Origin: Liolophura sinensis
Lineage: Eukaryota > Mollusca > Polyplacophora > Chitonida > Chitonidae
DNA: 64,000 nt
Direction of reading: 5' to 3'
Assembly (NCBI RefSeq): GCF_032854445.1
Contig: NC_088296.1
Coordinates: 23,569,604 to 23,633,603 of the forward strand
Made by a program: the position numbers and the translations under genes. Under the pieces are notes generated by a model, which saw only the letters and a list, made by a program, of their open reading frames with translations, had not been told where the DNA came from and searched no databases. Below, piece by piece: positions 44,313 through 54,961 of the stretch. The stretch's first letter is position 1, and each line of letters starts with the position of its first letter.

Positions 44313-44455
44313 AAAATCCCAAATATTCCTTCAGATTGCTGAGGCTTGAACATATATATATATATATATGTACATTGTATATAATCCCAAATATTCCTTC
44401 AGATATTGTGCATGCTGAGGCTTGAACATACATATATATATATATGTATATATAT
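44313..44455. repeat. ~70-bp direct duplication with (TA)n
   Basis: AATCCCAAATATTCCTTCAG and GCTGAGGCTTGAACATA are present twice, each copy ending in a TA microsatellite. Confidence 0.85.
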
Positions 44456-44504
44456 TAAGGCTAGAATATTGAATAGTGAATTTAATTAAATTGGAGATCA
44501 AGTT

Positions 44505-44950
44505 GTATAATTAGTAATTCCATACTTGTAATACAATCTTAATTTATTAATTAAATCTGTGGTTCTAACGATTACAAGGATGGTCAAGATTTATTTATTT
44601 GATTGATTGATACTTTACGCTGTACTCGGCTAAGTTTTAATACTAAGTACCTCATGTAAGTGCACATGTATGTTGATGAACTATAATGAGTCTCGGGATT
44701 CAAGTCGTACCATTGCTACTAATTTTTTAAAAATTTAATCTTAATCTTTTAATGAAGTCCATGGTTTATTTGTCTACAAAGTTGGTCAAGGTCTAATACA
44801 TCATGTATGTATATAGGGATGAGCACTAATGAACCTTGGGATTCAGTTCGTATCATTGCTACTAATTTCTTATAATTAAATCTTAATATATTAATTAAAT
44901 CCATGGGGTAAATGATTACAAAGTTGGTCAAATTTTAATTCATGTACCAG
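44505..44950. repeat. diverged direct repeats, three copies, with SINE tail fragment
   Basis: TTAATTAAATCNNTGG, GATTACAAAGTTGGTCAA and ATTGCTACTAATTT recur in three diverged copies (about 44510-44590, 44695-44795, 44838-44945). Between the first two lies a minus-strand family 1 tail fragment (44588-44631, ATTTATTTGATTGATTGATA then ACTTTACGCTGTACTC). Confidence 0.65.
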
Positions 44951-46640
44951 GGTCTAATCCAGCCCTTCTCAGTGTCCGGTAATCAGACGCTGCCATTCCC
45001 TTGAGGTACATTTTGCGTCAAAAATAAAAGAAATAAATAAAATAAAAAAAAATAAAGAAAAAAAGGAACAGCCCGAAGTCATTATAAGACTCAGATTATC
45101 TACTTAGGCGCTAGGCTTCGGCCAGCCATTCGCCACATTAGTTTTTGCAAAATTTCTGTATGGCAAAAGCAAATTGACGTCCCTTCGCCATAGTGGCGAA
45201 AGCAATGGATGCCTTCAGCTTCAGTTGTTTAGGTTTAAAGTTTGTAAATTTACTCCAGAATTAAGAAGGAATATTTGACTTCAGTGTGAAAGAACTTGGT
45301 TATGAAAACAACAAAGTTTTTTAAAGAGCATTTAAAATAGGAAATGTATACGCTGAGGAAGTTAATTAGCATTCAGATTATGCAGGTCGGGAATTACTTA
45401 CTTGTGTGCACATGGGGTGGAGGTCAACCGTAGGAACCGAGGCCCTTAAAAATGTATGGGAATCGAAATATTCAACAGTGAGGTGCCCTTCACCGGTGGT
45501 TCCACCCCCTGTCCTTCTGAGGCCAGATTAGGCCCTGTGTACATGTATTTGTATGATCACTGATGACTCTGCTGAATCTCTTGACATGAAACAGCTTAAT
45601 GGTTGGTAATCCTGTGCCCTTTACCATTTTTCTTGTAAATGACTTTCACTTCCGTAAATGATTGAGCTGCTATAAATGAGCTGCCAGACATAAGCTACTT
45701 GTCTGCCCGGACTCCCTCATAAACAACAGTTAAGGAATAACATTGAGACTGATGACTGCTAACCTTTCATCAGTGGCCTCTATCAGGACAAGCTCGCAGA
45801 CTTCATTAAAAACATCACGCAGAGTGTACATTTGTAGACGTGTACATGTAGGCATTCTGTGCATGATCAAGCAAATAGGAAGGGTTTTAACAAGTCCTGT
45901 GGCTGGTTGTTTAAAACATGTCAGAGGACTTAATACCAGATTGGCTCAAACATAATTGTATAAAAATGTATTAAATGTGAAGTAAATCTGCTGCTGTTCC
46001 TTATGATATCTGCACAGCTGTCTTGATTGCTGGGTTTTGTTTAAATCGTAAATGTGTAATATGACTTAATACTGGTATTAGCTAATTCACATTTGAACAT
46101 CTGTGCCCAGAAGACAAAGTGCATACATGTTGATGTCAGGTTTCCGAAAACGTGCCTCTAACTGAACATACCTGTACAATATAGCCTTAATAATTGTATA
46201 TTGAGAAAAAGCATGAAATGAAAATGTTGTATGCCAGAGTAAAACCTTGTGGATGCATTGAATTCAGCTTGCACATGTGTATAGGCATTTACACATGTAC
46301 ATCAAATAGAGTGTCCTTTTTTACACACAGCACACATACGTACATTATAGTCAAAGAGTGGTATTTAAAGCACAAAATGAAATCTTCAATTGTGGCAGAT
46401 TCTTGTATATGTATGCTACAGTGTAGATGTGTTGAATATTAGCGTTTTCTTTCCTACGTGTACACGCACGAGCATAAGCCATAATTTATCAAACTGCAGT
46501 TACATGTACTTGTACGTGTGTCCCATTCTTATGATTATTTAACTAACTTAGCTTGCAGTATTGCCGATGGTGTCAATTAATGACATAGTTTAGGGTATTT
46601 TTCCAATATGTATTTGGTAGATTTAGTCTTTGGCATGTCA
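44951..46640. other. no gene recognised; small inverted repeat at 45184
   Basis: TTCGCCA-TAG-TGGCGAA at 45184-45200 is a perfect 7-bp hairpin, with a related CATTCGCCACATTAG 55 bp upstream. An A-rich tract is at 45025-45065. No exon recognised. Confidence 0.4.
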
Positions 46641-47218
46641 GTGTCAGATGATTTACATGCACTGTTGTCAAATGATTTACGTGCACTGTTGTCAGATGAT
46701 TTACATGCACTGTTGTCAAATGATTTACATGCACTGTTGTCAGATGATTTACATACACTGATGTCAAATGATTTACGTACACTGTTGTCAAATGATTTAC
46801 GTACACTGTTGTCAAATGATTTACGTACACTGTTGTCAAATGACTTACGTGTACTGTTGTCAAATGATTTACGTACACTGTTGTCAGATGATTTACGTAC
46901 ACTGTTGTCAAATGATTTACGTACACTGTTGTCAAATGATTTACGTACACTGTTGTCAAATGACTTACGTGTACTGTTGTCAAATGATTTACGTACACTG
47001 TTGTCAAATGATTTACGTACACTGTTGTCAAATGATTTACGTGCACTGTTGTCAGATGATTTACGTGCACTGTTGTCGAATGATTTACGTGCACTGTTGT
47101 CAAATGATTTACGTGCACTGTTGTCAGATGATTTACATGCACTGTTGTCAGATGATTTACGTGCACTGTTGTTAAATGATTTACGTGCACTGTTGTTAAA
47201 TGATTTAAGTGAACTGTT
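46641..47218. repeat. 24-bp minisatellite, ~24 copies
   Basis: The unit TGATTTACGTACACTGTTGT plus CAAA repeats with GTGCAC/GTACAC and CAAA/CAGA variants. Because 24 is a multiple of three and the unit lacks stops, frames stay open on both strands (220 and 246 codons). These are artefacts. Confidence 0.96.
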
Positions 47219-47483
47219 AAAATGTTTGACAGTTCATGTTCCCATGGAAATGGCAAATGTGAATGTGTAAGAGGCATGTTAATATGACAAGCATGCGGTA
47301 TCCTTTTGGACACCTGTTCCCGATGTCAAAATGTGAGCGTAAACCATACATATATGATGTTTTGTACACTGGATGTGTCAAACATGTCAAACTCTCCATC
47401 AAGCACTTGGTAATCACTTGGTACAGAATTCCTGTATGGATACATGTACATGATGTATGTCAGAGTGTCAGAGAACACATTCA

Positions 47484-47695
47484 CTGTAACACTTCAACCC
47501 TTTGGCGTGTTTGTAAGATGTTAATTCAGGCATATTCTGAAAGCATTATTCTGTGCAGATCGATAAAATCAAACTTTTTGTCATCCTGAATCTGGCCAGT
47601 CCAACCAATGCAGTTTTGTCTCCAAAATTAAAAATGTGCATAAATTGCGCTTAACGTTGGTCTTTCATGTGCTTAAAAGTTGAGGAATTAGGGTA
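47484..47695 (+). mobile_element. MITE of the TAATTCYTCAACC family, complete
   Basis: The left end CTGTAACACTTCAACCCTTT and right end AAAAGTTGAGGAATTAGGGT are inverted repeats. The interior holds TCGATAAAATCAAACTTTTT, CCAACCAATGCAGTTTTGTC and AAATGTGCATAAATTGCGCT. Length about 212 bp. Confidence 0.88.
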
Positions 47696-47764
47696 TGTGT
47701 AACAGCAGATGATCAAGAATTTTAGAACTCTCCCAAAAAGAGAAATATGTGTTATAAATTTAGT

Positions 47765-48022
47765 TGGATCTTTCTCAGTCTAGGAGTGGGATGTTTCTCC
47801 GTCTAGGAGTGGGATCTTTCTCAGTCTAGGAGTGGGATCTTTCTCAGTCTAGGAGTGGGATCTTTCTCAGTCTAGGTGTGGGATGTTTCTCAGTCTAGGA
47901 GTGGGATGTTTCTCCGTCTAGGAGTGGGATTTTTCTCAGTCTAGGAGTGGGATCTTTCTCCGTCTAGGAGTGGGATCTTTCTCAGTCTAGGAGTGGGATC
48001 TTCCTCAGTCTAGGAGTGGGAT
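47765..48022. repeat. 23-bp minisatellite, ~11 copies
   Basis: The unit GGGATCTTTCTCAGTCTAGG plus AGT repeats, with GATG, CTCC and TTTTT variants. It starts about 70 bp after the preceding MITE. Confidence 0.95.
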
Positions 48023-48377
48023 GTAATATGGTTGCACATTTGCCAGACTACTGTTGCATGTGTACAGATCTGCAGGTTTCATGAGCAGTGTTTCATTGGA
48101 GTAGGACAGTTTTATCAGTTCCTGTCTTTTTATTTACATGGGAACATAATTTGTCGTAAAAATCCAGTTTGTATTGTGCAGTCACTGGGGAATTAACGGC
48201 TCCAAGGGCCTCAGTACTGTCTGTACTTGCACATGATGTATTTGACTTCATGCCAGTTTCCATGATTCATCAATTTCATGTACTCTGTGGTATGTGCAAT
48301 CCTGGAACTAATTTTCAAGTTTGTATTAAAGGGAAAATTCTCCAGCTACCCCCTTTATTAAATAGCAATAATGTTAT

Positions 48378-48581
48378 TTATGTGGCAGTTTTGTCCTGTA
48401 TTGAACAGCTGGCTCCTGTCAGAATACTGTTTTGTGCAGAACATTGTCCTTGTCTTATTTCCTGCTTCCGACAACGGTAGTACACTGTACAGGAGTGGTC
48501 ATTTTGGGGAATACACTTGCTGATGGGTTTGTAACCTTTGGTACAATGTACATACATATAGGTATCAGCCAGTTTTTGGCA
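48378..48581 (-). pseudogene. possible chitin-binding (peritrophin-A/CBM14-like) exon relic
   Basis: On the minus strand a cysteine-rich frame follows a possible acceptor (TTCAAAACAG just upstream, 48582 onward). Cysteine spacing is C-x17-C-x5-C-x9-C-x11-C, with SCTVYYRC in the middle and a Gly-x-Cys next, which closely fits the CBM14/peritrophin-A pattern C-x13-20-C-x5-6-C-x9-19-C-x10-14-C. The sixth cysteine is missing: the frame ends eight residues after the fifth, at TAA, and no good donor is present. CBM14 domains bind chitin in secreted matrix, gut-lining and shell proteins. The region could be an isolated exon relic, a pseudogene, or a chance frame. No neighbouring exon was found on this strand. 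Confidence 0.3.
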
Positions 48582-48808
48582 CTGTTTTGAATAATACAAA
48601 ACAGACAAACAATACTGCATGTTTTATATAAACTCCGTGTAGAAAATGTATCAGTTTAATTTGCCTGGAAACATTGATTTCTACAGAATAGCTCGGAATC
48701 CGGTTCACGTGTGTATAATCAAGTCTTTCCTTCGGTTAATATTTTTATATTCATACTTGTGATGCACCTGATTTTGAGACTCGTGCTATGAAGAAAAAGC
48801 ATTATTTG

Positions 48809-48842
48809 ATTGTTGTATGAAAGACCTCTTTCATACAACAAT
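48809..48842. other. perfect 15-bp-stem hairpin
   Basis: ATTGTTGTATGAAAG (48809-48823) and its exact reverse complement (48828-48842) flank a 4-nt ACCT loop. It is an isolated intronic inverted repeat, too short for a typical pre-miRNA. Confidence 0.85.
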
Positions 48843-49179
48843 GTCAGTGTCAGCTGTTTGGTGACCTGTTTCAGGCATCAAAAATGTCTGGCATCAGTGG
48901 CAGTAATAGAGGTAAATATCAGAAAACTTGGCTAATTGGAGAATTGCATGTGTGAGAAAATGCTGATCTGACAGCAATATTGAAATGAGCATGTTTCTGT
49001 AAACTTCATGTGATCCAAGCTGAGAAGAGCTGAAAATTCAAAATGTCTTGGTAGCCCAGAGTGTCGTGTCCCAACAGAACAGGTGCCATCATCTTTCTCT
49101 GTTTTAGGAGAACACTATGAAAGACAGTCTATTAACCAGTTGATCTTGAGGAATTAAAGGACAACAGACCAAACCGTAC

Positions 49180-49560
49180 TTTGGCCTGATTAGGGGTTCT
49201 AACTTTTGCGCGAGCTCCTTTAGCGTAAATTTCAGTTAAAATCATTATCCACTACTTTGTACTAAAACAGCCATGTACACAAGGTGCACTTGACTCGCGT
49301 GGGTCTTTTGGCGTTTAACAGTGGTCTGAGGCACAACGAGTAGACCCCTTGAGGCACACTTGGCCGTGGTAGATGTCGGGACATCGGCGTAATGCAGCAA
49401 TGGCCAAAGGCGATCAATACCAATGCAATGAAATTAGACAGCAGTTCGGGGCAATTGCGTCCGCGTTAATGCAGTTGGCTGTGTATGGGCCGTGAGGCGT
49501 TTTGCTTCTCATCATACCAAAGTAGGTGTTGGCACGCTAGACGTTGCATCGGGAAACTGT
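49180..49560. promoter_or_regulatory. candidate conserved non-coding / enhancer-like block
   Basis: Non-repetitive and clearly richer in CpG than its surroundings (TTGCGCGAGCTCC, GACTCGCGTGGG, GACATCGGCGTAATG, GGCAATTGCGTCCGCG). It contains several homeodomain-like TAAT/ATTA cores (GCGTAATGC, GAAATTAGAC, GCGTTAATGC). No open frame of note crosses it. The regulatory role is inferred from composition only. Confidence 0.35.
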
Positions 49561-49587
49561 TGCTGTTGTCGTTGGTTCTTGTGGCCG

Positions 49588-50945
49588 TGGTATCAAGTTT
49601 GGATTGAGCGTATCATTGGATATCCGAGTAACAACTGAAATCTGCTCCGTTTTACATCACGATCTGAATCCACTGAATTGGACGAGGTAAAGATTTCATG
49701 TACGTTTGTTTGCATTTGTAGTTATACTGAGTAATGCTTGTATATATACATGCAGTTTATGCACTACTTTTGAATCAGTGGTACCAAGGTTGGATTGAGG
49801 ATATCATTGGATATCCCAGTAACAACTGAAGTCTGTTTCACATCATGGCATTGAGTCCACTTGATAGGATTTCATACAGTGGTACCAAGTTTGGACTGAG
49901 TGTATCATTGGATATCCAACTACAGGTATAGTCCACTCTGATCCACATCAGAATATGGAGTCCACTTAATAATATGATAAGGTAAATATTTGATATACAT
50001 TTGTATACAGTAGTTAGTGGTAAATGTGGGGCCTCTCAGGCTCAGTTGGTTAGTGCAGTAGCGCAGCGTAATGACCCAGCAGCCTCTCACCAATGCAGTC
50101 ACTGTGAGTTCAAGTCCAGCTCAGGCTGGTATCTTCTCCAGCCATAAGTGGGGAGGTCTGTAAGCAACCTGGAGATGGTCGTGGGTTTCCCCTGGGCTCC
50201 GCCCAGTTTCCTCCCACCATAATGTGGGTTGCCGTCGTATAAGTGAAATATTCTTGAGTACGGCGTGATTAAAACACCAATCAAATAAATTAATAAATAA
50301 ATAAATATGTTGCAAATTTTGCTTGTCCATGTAGTTTATGTAGCTTTGACACATACCTGTATGGTCACTCTCCACTGGTAATCTGCCCTGGTCTACACCA
50401 GGATAACACTGTCCACTCTAATACATACATCTACAATACACACAACAGGACAGGTAAAAGATTTCCTATACATTTTTAAAACTGTCATCGTCATTATACT
50501 GAACATTGTTTGTATAGTTTGCACAAGTACATGTGCACCATTCATTTATCAAGTTTGCACTGAATGTAGCAGTTAATTGCCAAGAACACCTCTGATCTGC
50601 TCTTCACTGACTCAGGATGTACTTGAAAAGAGAGGTTAAGGATTTACTGTGTGTAGTTGTTCATACCGGATATTGTGGGTACAGTGTACACATGTACATC
50701 TGTATACAGTTGGAGTGAGAAGTTACATGTGTTTACTGAAAGCTGCTTTCTTACAGGTAATTTTGGCAGTTTTTACATGTGGCTTACCACTGGTATGGGG
50801 TTTACATTTAATGTACAGTGTGTCAGCACTGATACCCAATAACAGAGCGTGTATACAATCTGCACCTTACTTCTGGGTATGGAGTTTACATGTACTTGAT
50901 GTGGCAGTGTAAGATTTCATATGTACAGTGTACAGTTGTTGTTGT
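49588..50945 (+). repeat. decayed tandem array of a ~190-200-bp module, interrupted by a SINE
   Basis: TGGTATCAAGTTTGGATTGA / TGGTACCAAGGTTGGATTG / TGGTACCAAGTTTGGACTG start copies at 49588, 49779 and 49880, each with ATCATTGGATATCC and ending near a GGTAAAGATTTC-like word. Diverged copies continue at about 50340, 50565 and 50770 (GACAGGTAAAAGATTTCC, GAGAGGTTAAGGATTTAC, CAGTGTAAGATTTCATATG). A SINE occupies 50030-50308. Confidence 0.65.
50030..50308 (+). mobile_element. SINE family 1, full length
   Basis: A box AGGCTCAGTTGGTTAGTGC, B box GAGTTCAAGTCC, full body, and a tail with a 4-bp insertion (ACGGCGTGATTAAAACACCA) plus AAATAAATTAATAAATAAAT. It is inserted within the decayed ~195-bp array. 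Confidence 0.93.
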
Positions 50946-51021
50946 GGTCTATGGAATGTTGTTTGTTGTTTATAAACCACTCTCAAGCCTGCTGACTCTC
51001 AGACAACATGATCCCGTGGCT

Positions 51022-51203
51022 ACTGTAATTCTTCAAACTCTTCACTTATTTGCAAAGTTTTTATTCAGCTATATTCTGTCCTATTCTTTTTGTGAATCCC
51101 TGGAAATGGCCAATCCAACCAATGTAGTTTTGTCTTTAGATTATAAATGTGCATAAATTGCTCGGAAAGCTGCTCTTTCAATTAAGGTAAAAATATTAAG
51201 GTA
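51022..51203 (+). mobile_element. MITE of the TAATTCYTCAACC family
   Basis: The left end ACTGTAATTCTTCAAACTCT, the interior AATGGCCAATCCAACCAATG and AAATGTGCATAAATTGCTCG, and a degraded right end AATTAAGGTA. A GTACAT array starts about 10 bp later. Confidence 0.78.
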
Positions 51204-51211
51204 TTGAGATC

Positions 51212-51396
51212 AGTACATGTACATGCTTGCTGTACATGTTTGCTGTACATGTATACTGTACATGTATGCTGTACATGTTTACTGTACATGTTTACTGTAC
51301 ATGTATGCTGTACATGTTTACTGTACATGTATGCTGTACATGTTTACTGTATACATGTATGCTGTACATGTATGCTGTACATGTTTACTGTACATG
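51212..51396. repeat. ~13-bp GTACAT minisatellite
   Basis: About 13 units of CTGTACATGTWT-GCT type (for example TTTACTGTACATG, TATGCTGTACATG). It is strongly self-complementary because each unit contains the TGTACA palindrome. Confidence 0.93.
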
Positions 51397-51528
51397 CAGA
51401 TGAAAGACTTTGTACATACACATGTGGTGTGTGATGGCATGCTATAATTGTGGTTGTAGTTTTTGCAAGTTTTCTTGAAGAAAAACTGCTGTATGTGACG
51501 AGCCTGGTTTACATTTATTTATTATACC

Positions 51529-51732
51529 TCTGTGGCTCAGTTGGTGAGTTCAAGTCCAGCTCATGCTGGCTTCCTCTCTGGCTGTATGTGGGAAAGTCTG
51601 CCAGCAACCTGTGGATAGTCGTGGGTTTCCTGCCTGGTTTCCTACCACCATAATGCTGGCTGACGTCATATAAGTGAAGTATTCTTGAGTAGGGCGTGAA
51701 ACACCAATCAAATAAATAAATAAATAAATAAT
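51529..51732 (+). mobile_element. SINE family 1 with A box fused to B box
   Basis: TGTGGCTCAGTTGGT is joined directly to GAGTTCAAGTCCAGCTCATG, deleting about 50 bp between the pol III A and B boxes. The remaining body and tail (GGGCGTGAAACACCAATCAA, AAATAAATAAATAAATAA) are intact. Confidence 0.92.
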
Positions 51733-51761
51733 TATTTGAGTGATGGTTTGCACTTTGCGCA

Positions 51762-51817
51762 GAAATAAATTTCACTTATTAAATAAATTTCACTTATTAA
51801 GTAAATTTCACTTATCC
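51762..51817. repeat. 18-bp tandem repeat, three copies
   Basis: AAATAAATTTCACTTATT repeats three times, the last with AAGTAAATTTCACTTATC. It lies about 30 bp after the SINE tail. Confidence 0.9.
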
Positions 51818-52449
51818 CACAGCAACATTTGTATACTTTAAAACTGCATTATCTGTTGGTTGTACTTACATGCACAGTGTACATTATGTACCAACAGGGA
51901 GCATATTCTGAGTTTCCTGGTAAAAGTACATGTACATCTATAAACATATATATACAAGCACCAGCCCAGGCAGCTGTGAAATGAGCGTGCGCCCATAGGT
52001 CTGGGGATCATCGGATCAATTCTAACTGTATGCGTAAACCTTGGTCAATTCTGGTTGTATTGTAGGCTTGTATGATACACGATTTGATGTGTACATTGTA
52101 TATAGTGTACTTGAACATGTATATTTATTCCTGTAATGGTCCACACTGTTAAAACAAAACCACTTTCTGTTGCCATCCCCAGAGACTGCACTACTGAACC
52201 TGAGCCAATATTGTCTTGGAGGATGTACTCTTTGAGTCAGAAAAGTTCCATTAGAGTACATAAAACAGTATGCCTGGGAATAGTTTTTATTTTGGTTCAG
52301 GACATGATGGCAAAATTTATCAGCTATTCACATTATTTTAAAAAAGTACCGTTTTGTCCTGTACCAAACGGTACCATTTGTCGTTGTGCCACCTGCTGCT
52401 TATTTCTAGGCTTGAAGTGCAGGCTCGGTAGCTAGTGGTTCCCAGACAT
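51818..52449. other. no gene recognised
   Basis: Unique sequence with many TACATGTA words. The overlapping open frames at 52022-52435 have no recognisable content. Confidence 0.4.
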
Positions 52450-52595
52450 CTTTATTCCAGGTTGGTCAATAACTTGCCAAAGGCTGGTGGTTTTCACTGC
52501 GGACACTGCGGTGTCCTCCATCCATAAAACTGACCCTCATTATATTGGCTGAAGAATTCTTAAGTATGGCGTGAAGCAACAATCAAATAAATAAA
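52450..52595 (+). mobile_element. SINE family 3, 3' part
   Basis: AACTTGCCAAAGGCTGGTGG (also in the 6.6-kb element) is followed by CCATCCATAAAACTGACCCT and a diverged common tail (AGTATGGCGTGAAGCAACAA, then AAATAAATAAAT). The head is missing. Confidence 0.8.
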
Positions 52596-53103
52596 TGTAA
52601 TTTGTACAATAACGGTTTCTTAAGATTTCCTGCACAAACACATACATGTACATTTATAAATTGTCCAGGAGGGTTTATGCGGCCAGAATAGTTGTTCGAT
52701 TAGTTTTTCACAAAAAAATAATAATTATAATAATAATTAAAAGACATTCTAAAAAGTGATGTCTATTGATAGCTTTATAGTTTTGAAATTGTTTACATGT
52801 GCATGCAAGTTTTTGGAGAGAGGGGAGGTGGTAGTGTTGGTTTTTGAACAGGAATTCAAATTTCATTTTGGAAAACTTGAATGAGAAATTTAACATCTTT
52901 ATGAAGTACCCCAGGCACTTTAGACTATTAGTGAGTTACATGTAGCTGTTGAAGTAACCAACCAATCACATCAGCAACTGATTTATAAATGCATACTGTA
53001 CAGATGTCTGCATTCATACATTTAGATGGGTTCTACATGTATACAATATATGGCGCTGTTTGAAAGGAGAGGGTCTACAGTGTACATGTATACACCTGTA
53101 GTA

Positions 53104-53331
53104 TACTGTCACTCTTCAAGCTTTTCACATGTTTGCAAGGTGTTTATTCAAGCATATTGTGATTGTATTATTGTATGTTGATCAGTAAAATTATATTTTT
53201 GTGTGAAGCCCTAAAATTGGCCAAACCAACCAATGGAGTTTCGTCTTCAAGATCAAATTAAAATGGTGCATAAATCGCAGTGAAAGTTGCTCTTTCTGTT
53301 TCATATGCAAAACAGTTGAGGAATTAGGGTA
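53104..53331 (+). mobile_element. MITE of the TAATTCYTCAACC family, complete reference copy
   Basis: The left end CTGTCACTCTTCAAGCTTTT and right end AAACAGTTGAGGAATTAGGG are inverted, with TA at both edges. The interior has ATGTTTGCAAGGTGTTTATT, GAAGCCCTAAAATTGGCCAA and GTGCATAAATCGCAGTGAAA. Length about 228 bp. Confidence 0.88.
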
Positions 53332-53567
53332 CATGGCCCCTCATTAGCAGCTGTTTCATTGATGGGACAAAGCAGCAAACTTAAGAGGTAGTAAAAGTCA
53401 AGCTCCAGCATATCAAGTATTATTAAAGCTTTAAGAATCCGAAATATCAACAGCTGTTTCCAACTTTTATGGTTATGTTCTTCAAATGCTGTGTACTTGA
53501 ATGATTGGTACATGCAGAATCACAGTTGTCACAGGCTGTTGCACTGACGATGTCTTGTTTTATTTAA

Positions 53568-53625
53568 GTGCTGTAATTCTTCAGCCTTTTCACCTGGTTA
53601 TTCAAGCATGCCCTATATGATGTAC
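53568..53625 (+). mobile_element. MITE of the same family, 5' end only
   Basis: GCTGTAATTCTTCAGCCTTT and TTATTCAAGCATGCC match the first 50 bp of the family. The rest of the element is absent and a 27-bp array begins about 80 bp downstream. Confidence 0.72.
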
Positions 53626-53705
53626 TATTTCATCCATGACTAACTTTCTCATTTTTCTTGTCTCTGAGAGGTCTGTTGATCTTTGAATGGTGTTCTAAAG
53701 TTTCT

Positions 53706-54003
53706 GGGGAAGGTGCATCTGACATCATTATTTGGGAAGGTACATCTGACATCATTATTTGGGAAGGTACATCTGACATCATTTGTTGGGAAGGTACATC
53801 TGACATCATTATTTGGGAAGGTACATCTGACATCATTATTTGGGAAGGTACATCTGACATTTGTTGGGAAGGTACATCTGACATCATTATTTGGGAAGGT
53901 ACATCTGACATCATTTTTGGGGAAGGTACATCTGACATCATTGTTGGAAAGGTACATGTACATCTGATATCATTTGTTGGGAAGGTGCATCTGACATCAT
54001 TTG
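53706..54003. repeat. 27-bp minisatellite, ~11 copies
   Basis: The unit GGGAAGGTACATCTGACATC plus ATTATTT repeats, with TTTGTT, TTTTTG and shortened ATTTGTT variants. Open frames on both strands (94-184 codons) arise because 27 is a multiple of three. Confidence 0.96.
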
Positions 54004-54635
54004 CCTGCCGAAATATATATACACATGCAGTGTTTGAGACATTTTTTGAGGACATTCTGTGCAGACTAAAACATTTTTGTGTAGACTGAATTTTTTCAAG
54101 CCAGCTGTTGTAACATCTCCAAATCAAGGTACACATAAAAATATGTGTGGAAGGTACAGTATCCAGTGTTGCAGTTTTGTTCATTGTGAAAATGTAAAAA
54201 AAAAAAATACTTACATAATACAGGATATCTGTCTAGAATACATGTATAATAAACAATAACTTTTCATGAAAGGTATATTTGTGTTCACTAACCATGTTAA
54301 CTTTGAAAGGTGAACTGTAAATTTTGCAACTACACTTTGTAGTATTAAATTTATAGCCACTAGTCAGCCCCAGATTTGGCAGCTGTGTGTGGTGCATATG
54401 CACTGTATTTAAGGTTATAGAACTTCATGAGAAGAACGTACCATACGTGTGAATTAAGTACTCATGACTATGCACGTTATTCATGGACAGTTGCAGTGAG
54501 TTCATGCCCTGAAGGCTTGAAAGTGAGTGGTCATGGGAGTGCTAGAAGCCTGCTTCAAGGGCACCAGTAGTGCACTACTGGCATGCCACTGAGAAACCTA
54601 ATTTGTCTGACTGTAGCATAAGACATATTTTATGG

Positions 54636-54961
54636 TGTAAGCTTGTAAGCAAGGTGCATGTAAACTTGTAAACAAGGTGCATGTAAACTTGTAAACAAGG
54701 TGCATGTAAACTTGTGGGCAAGGTGCATGTAAACTTGTAAACAAGGTGCATGTAAACTTGTGGGCAAGGTACATGTAAACTTGTGGGCAAGGTGCATGTA
54801 AACTTGTGGGCAAGATGCATGTAAACTTGTGGGCAAGATGCATGTAAACTTGTGGGCAAGATGCATGTAAACTTGTGGGCAAGATGCATGTAAACTTGTG
54901 GGCAAGGTACATGTAAACTTGTGGGCAAGGTGCATGTAAACTTGTGAGCAAGGTGCATGTA
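54636..54961. repeat. 23-bp minisatellite, ~14 copies
   Basis: The unit TGTAAACTTGTGGGCAAGGT plus GCA repeats, with GTAAACAAGG and AAGATGCA variants arranged in runs. The overlapping minus-strand frames are artefacts. Confidence 0.96.

Noticed and set aside
46573-47313. 220- and 246-codon frames on opposite strands (Asn-Asp-Leu and Val-Asn-His repeats)
   Set aside because: Produced by the 24-bp array; no flanking exon structure.
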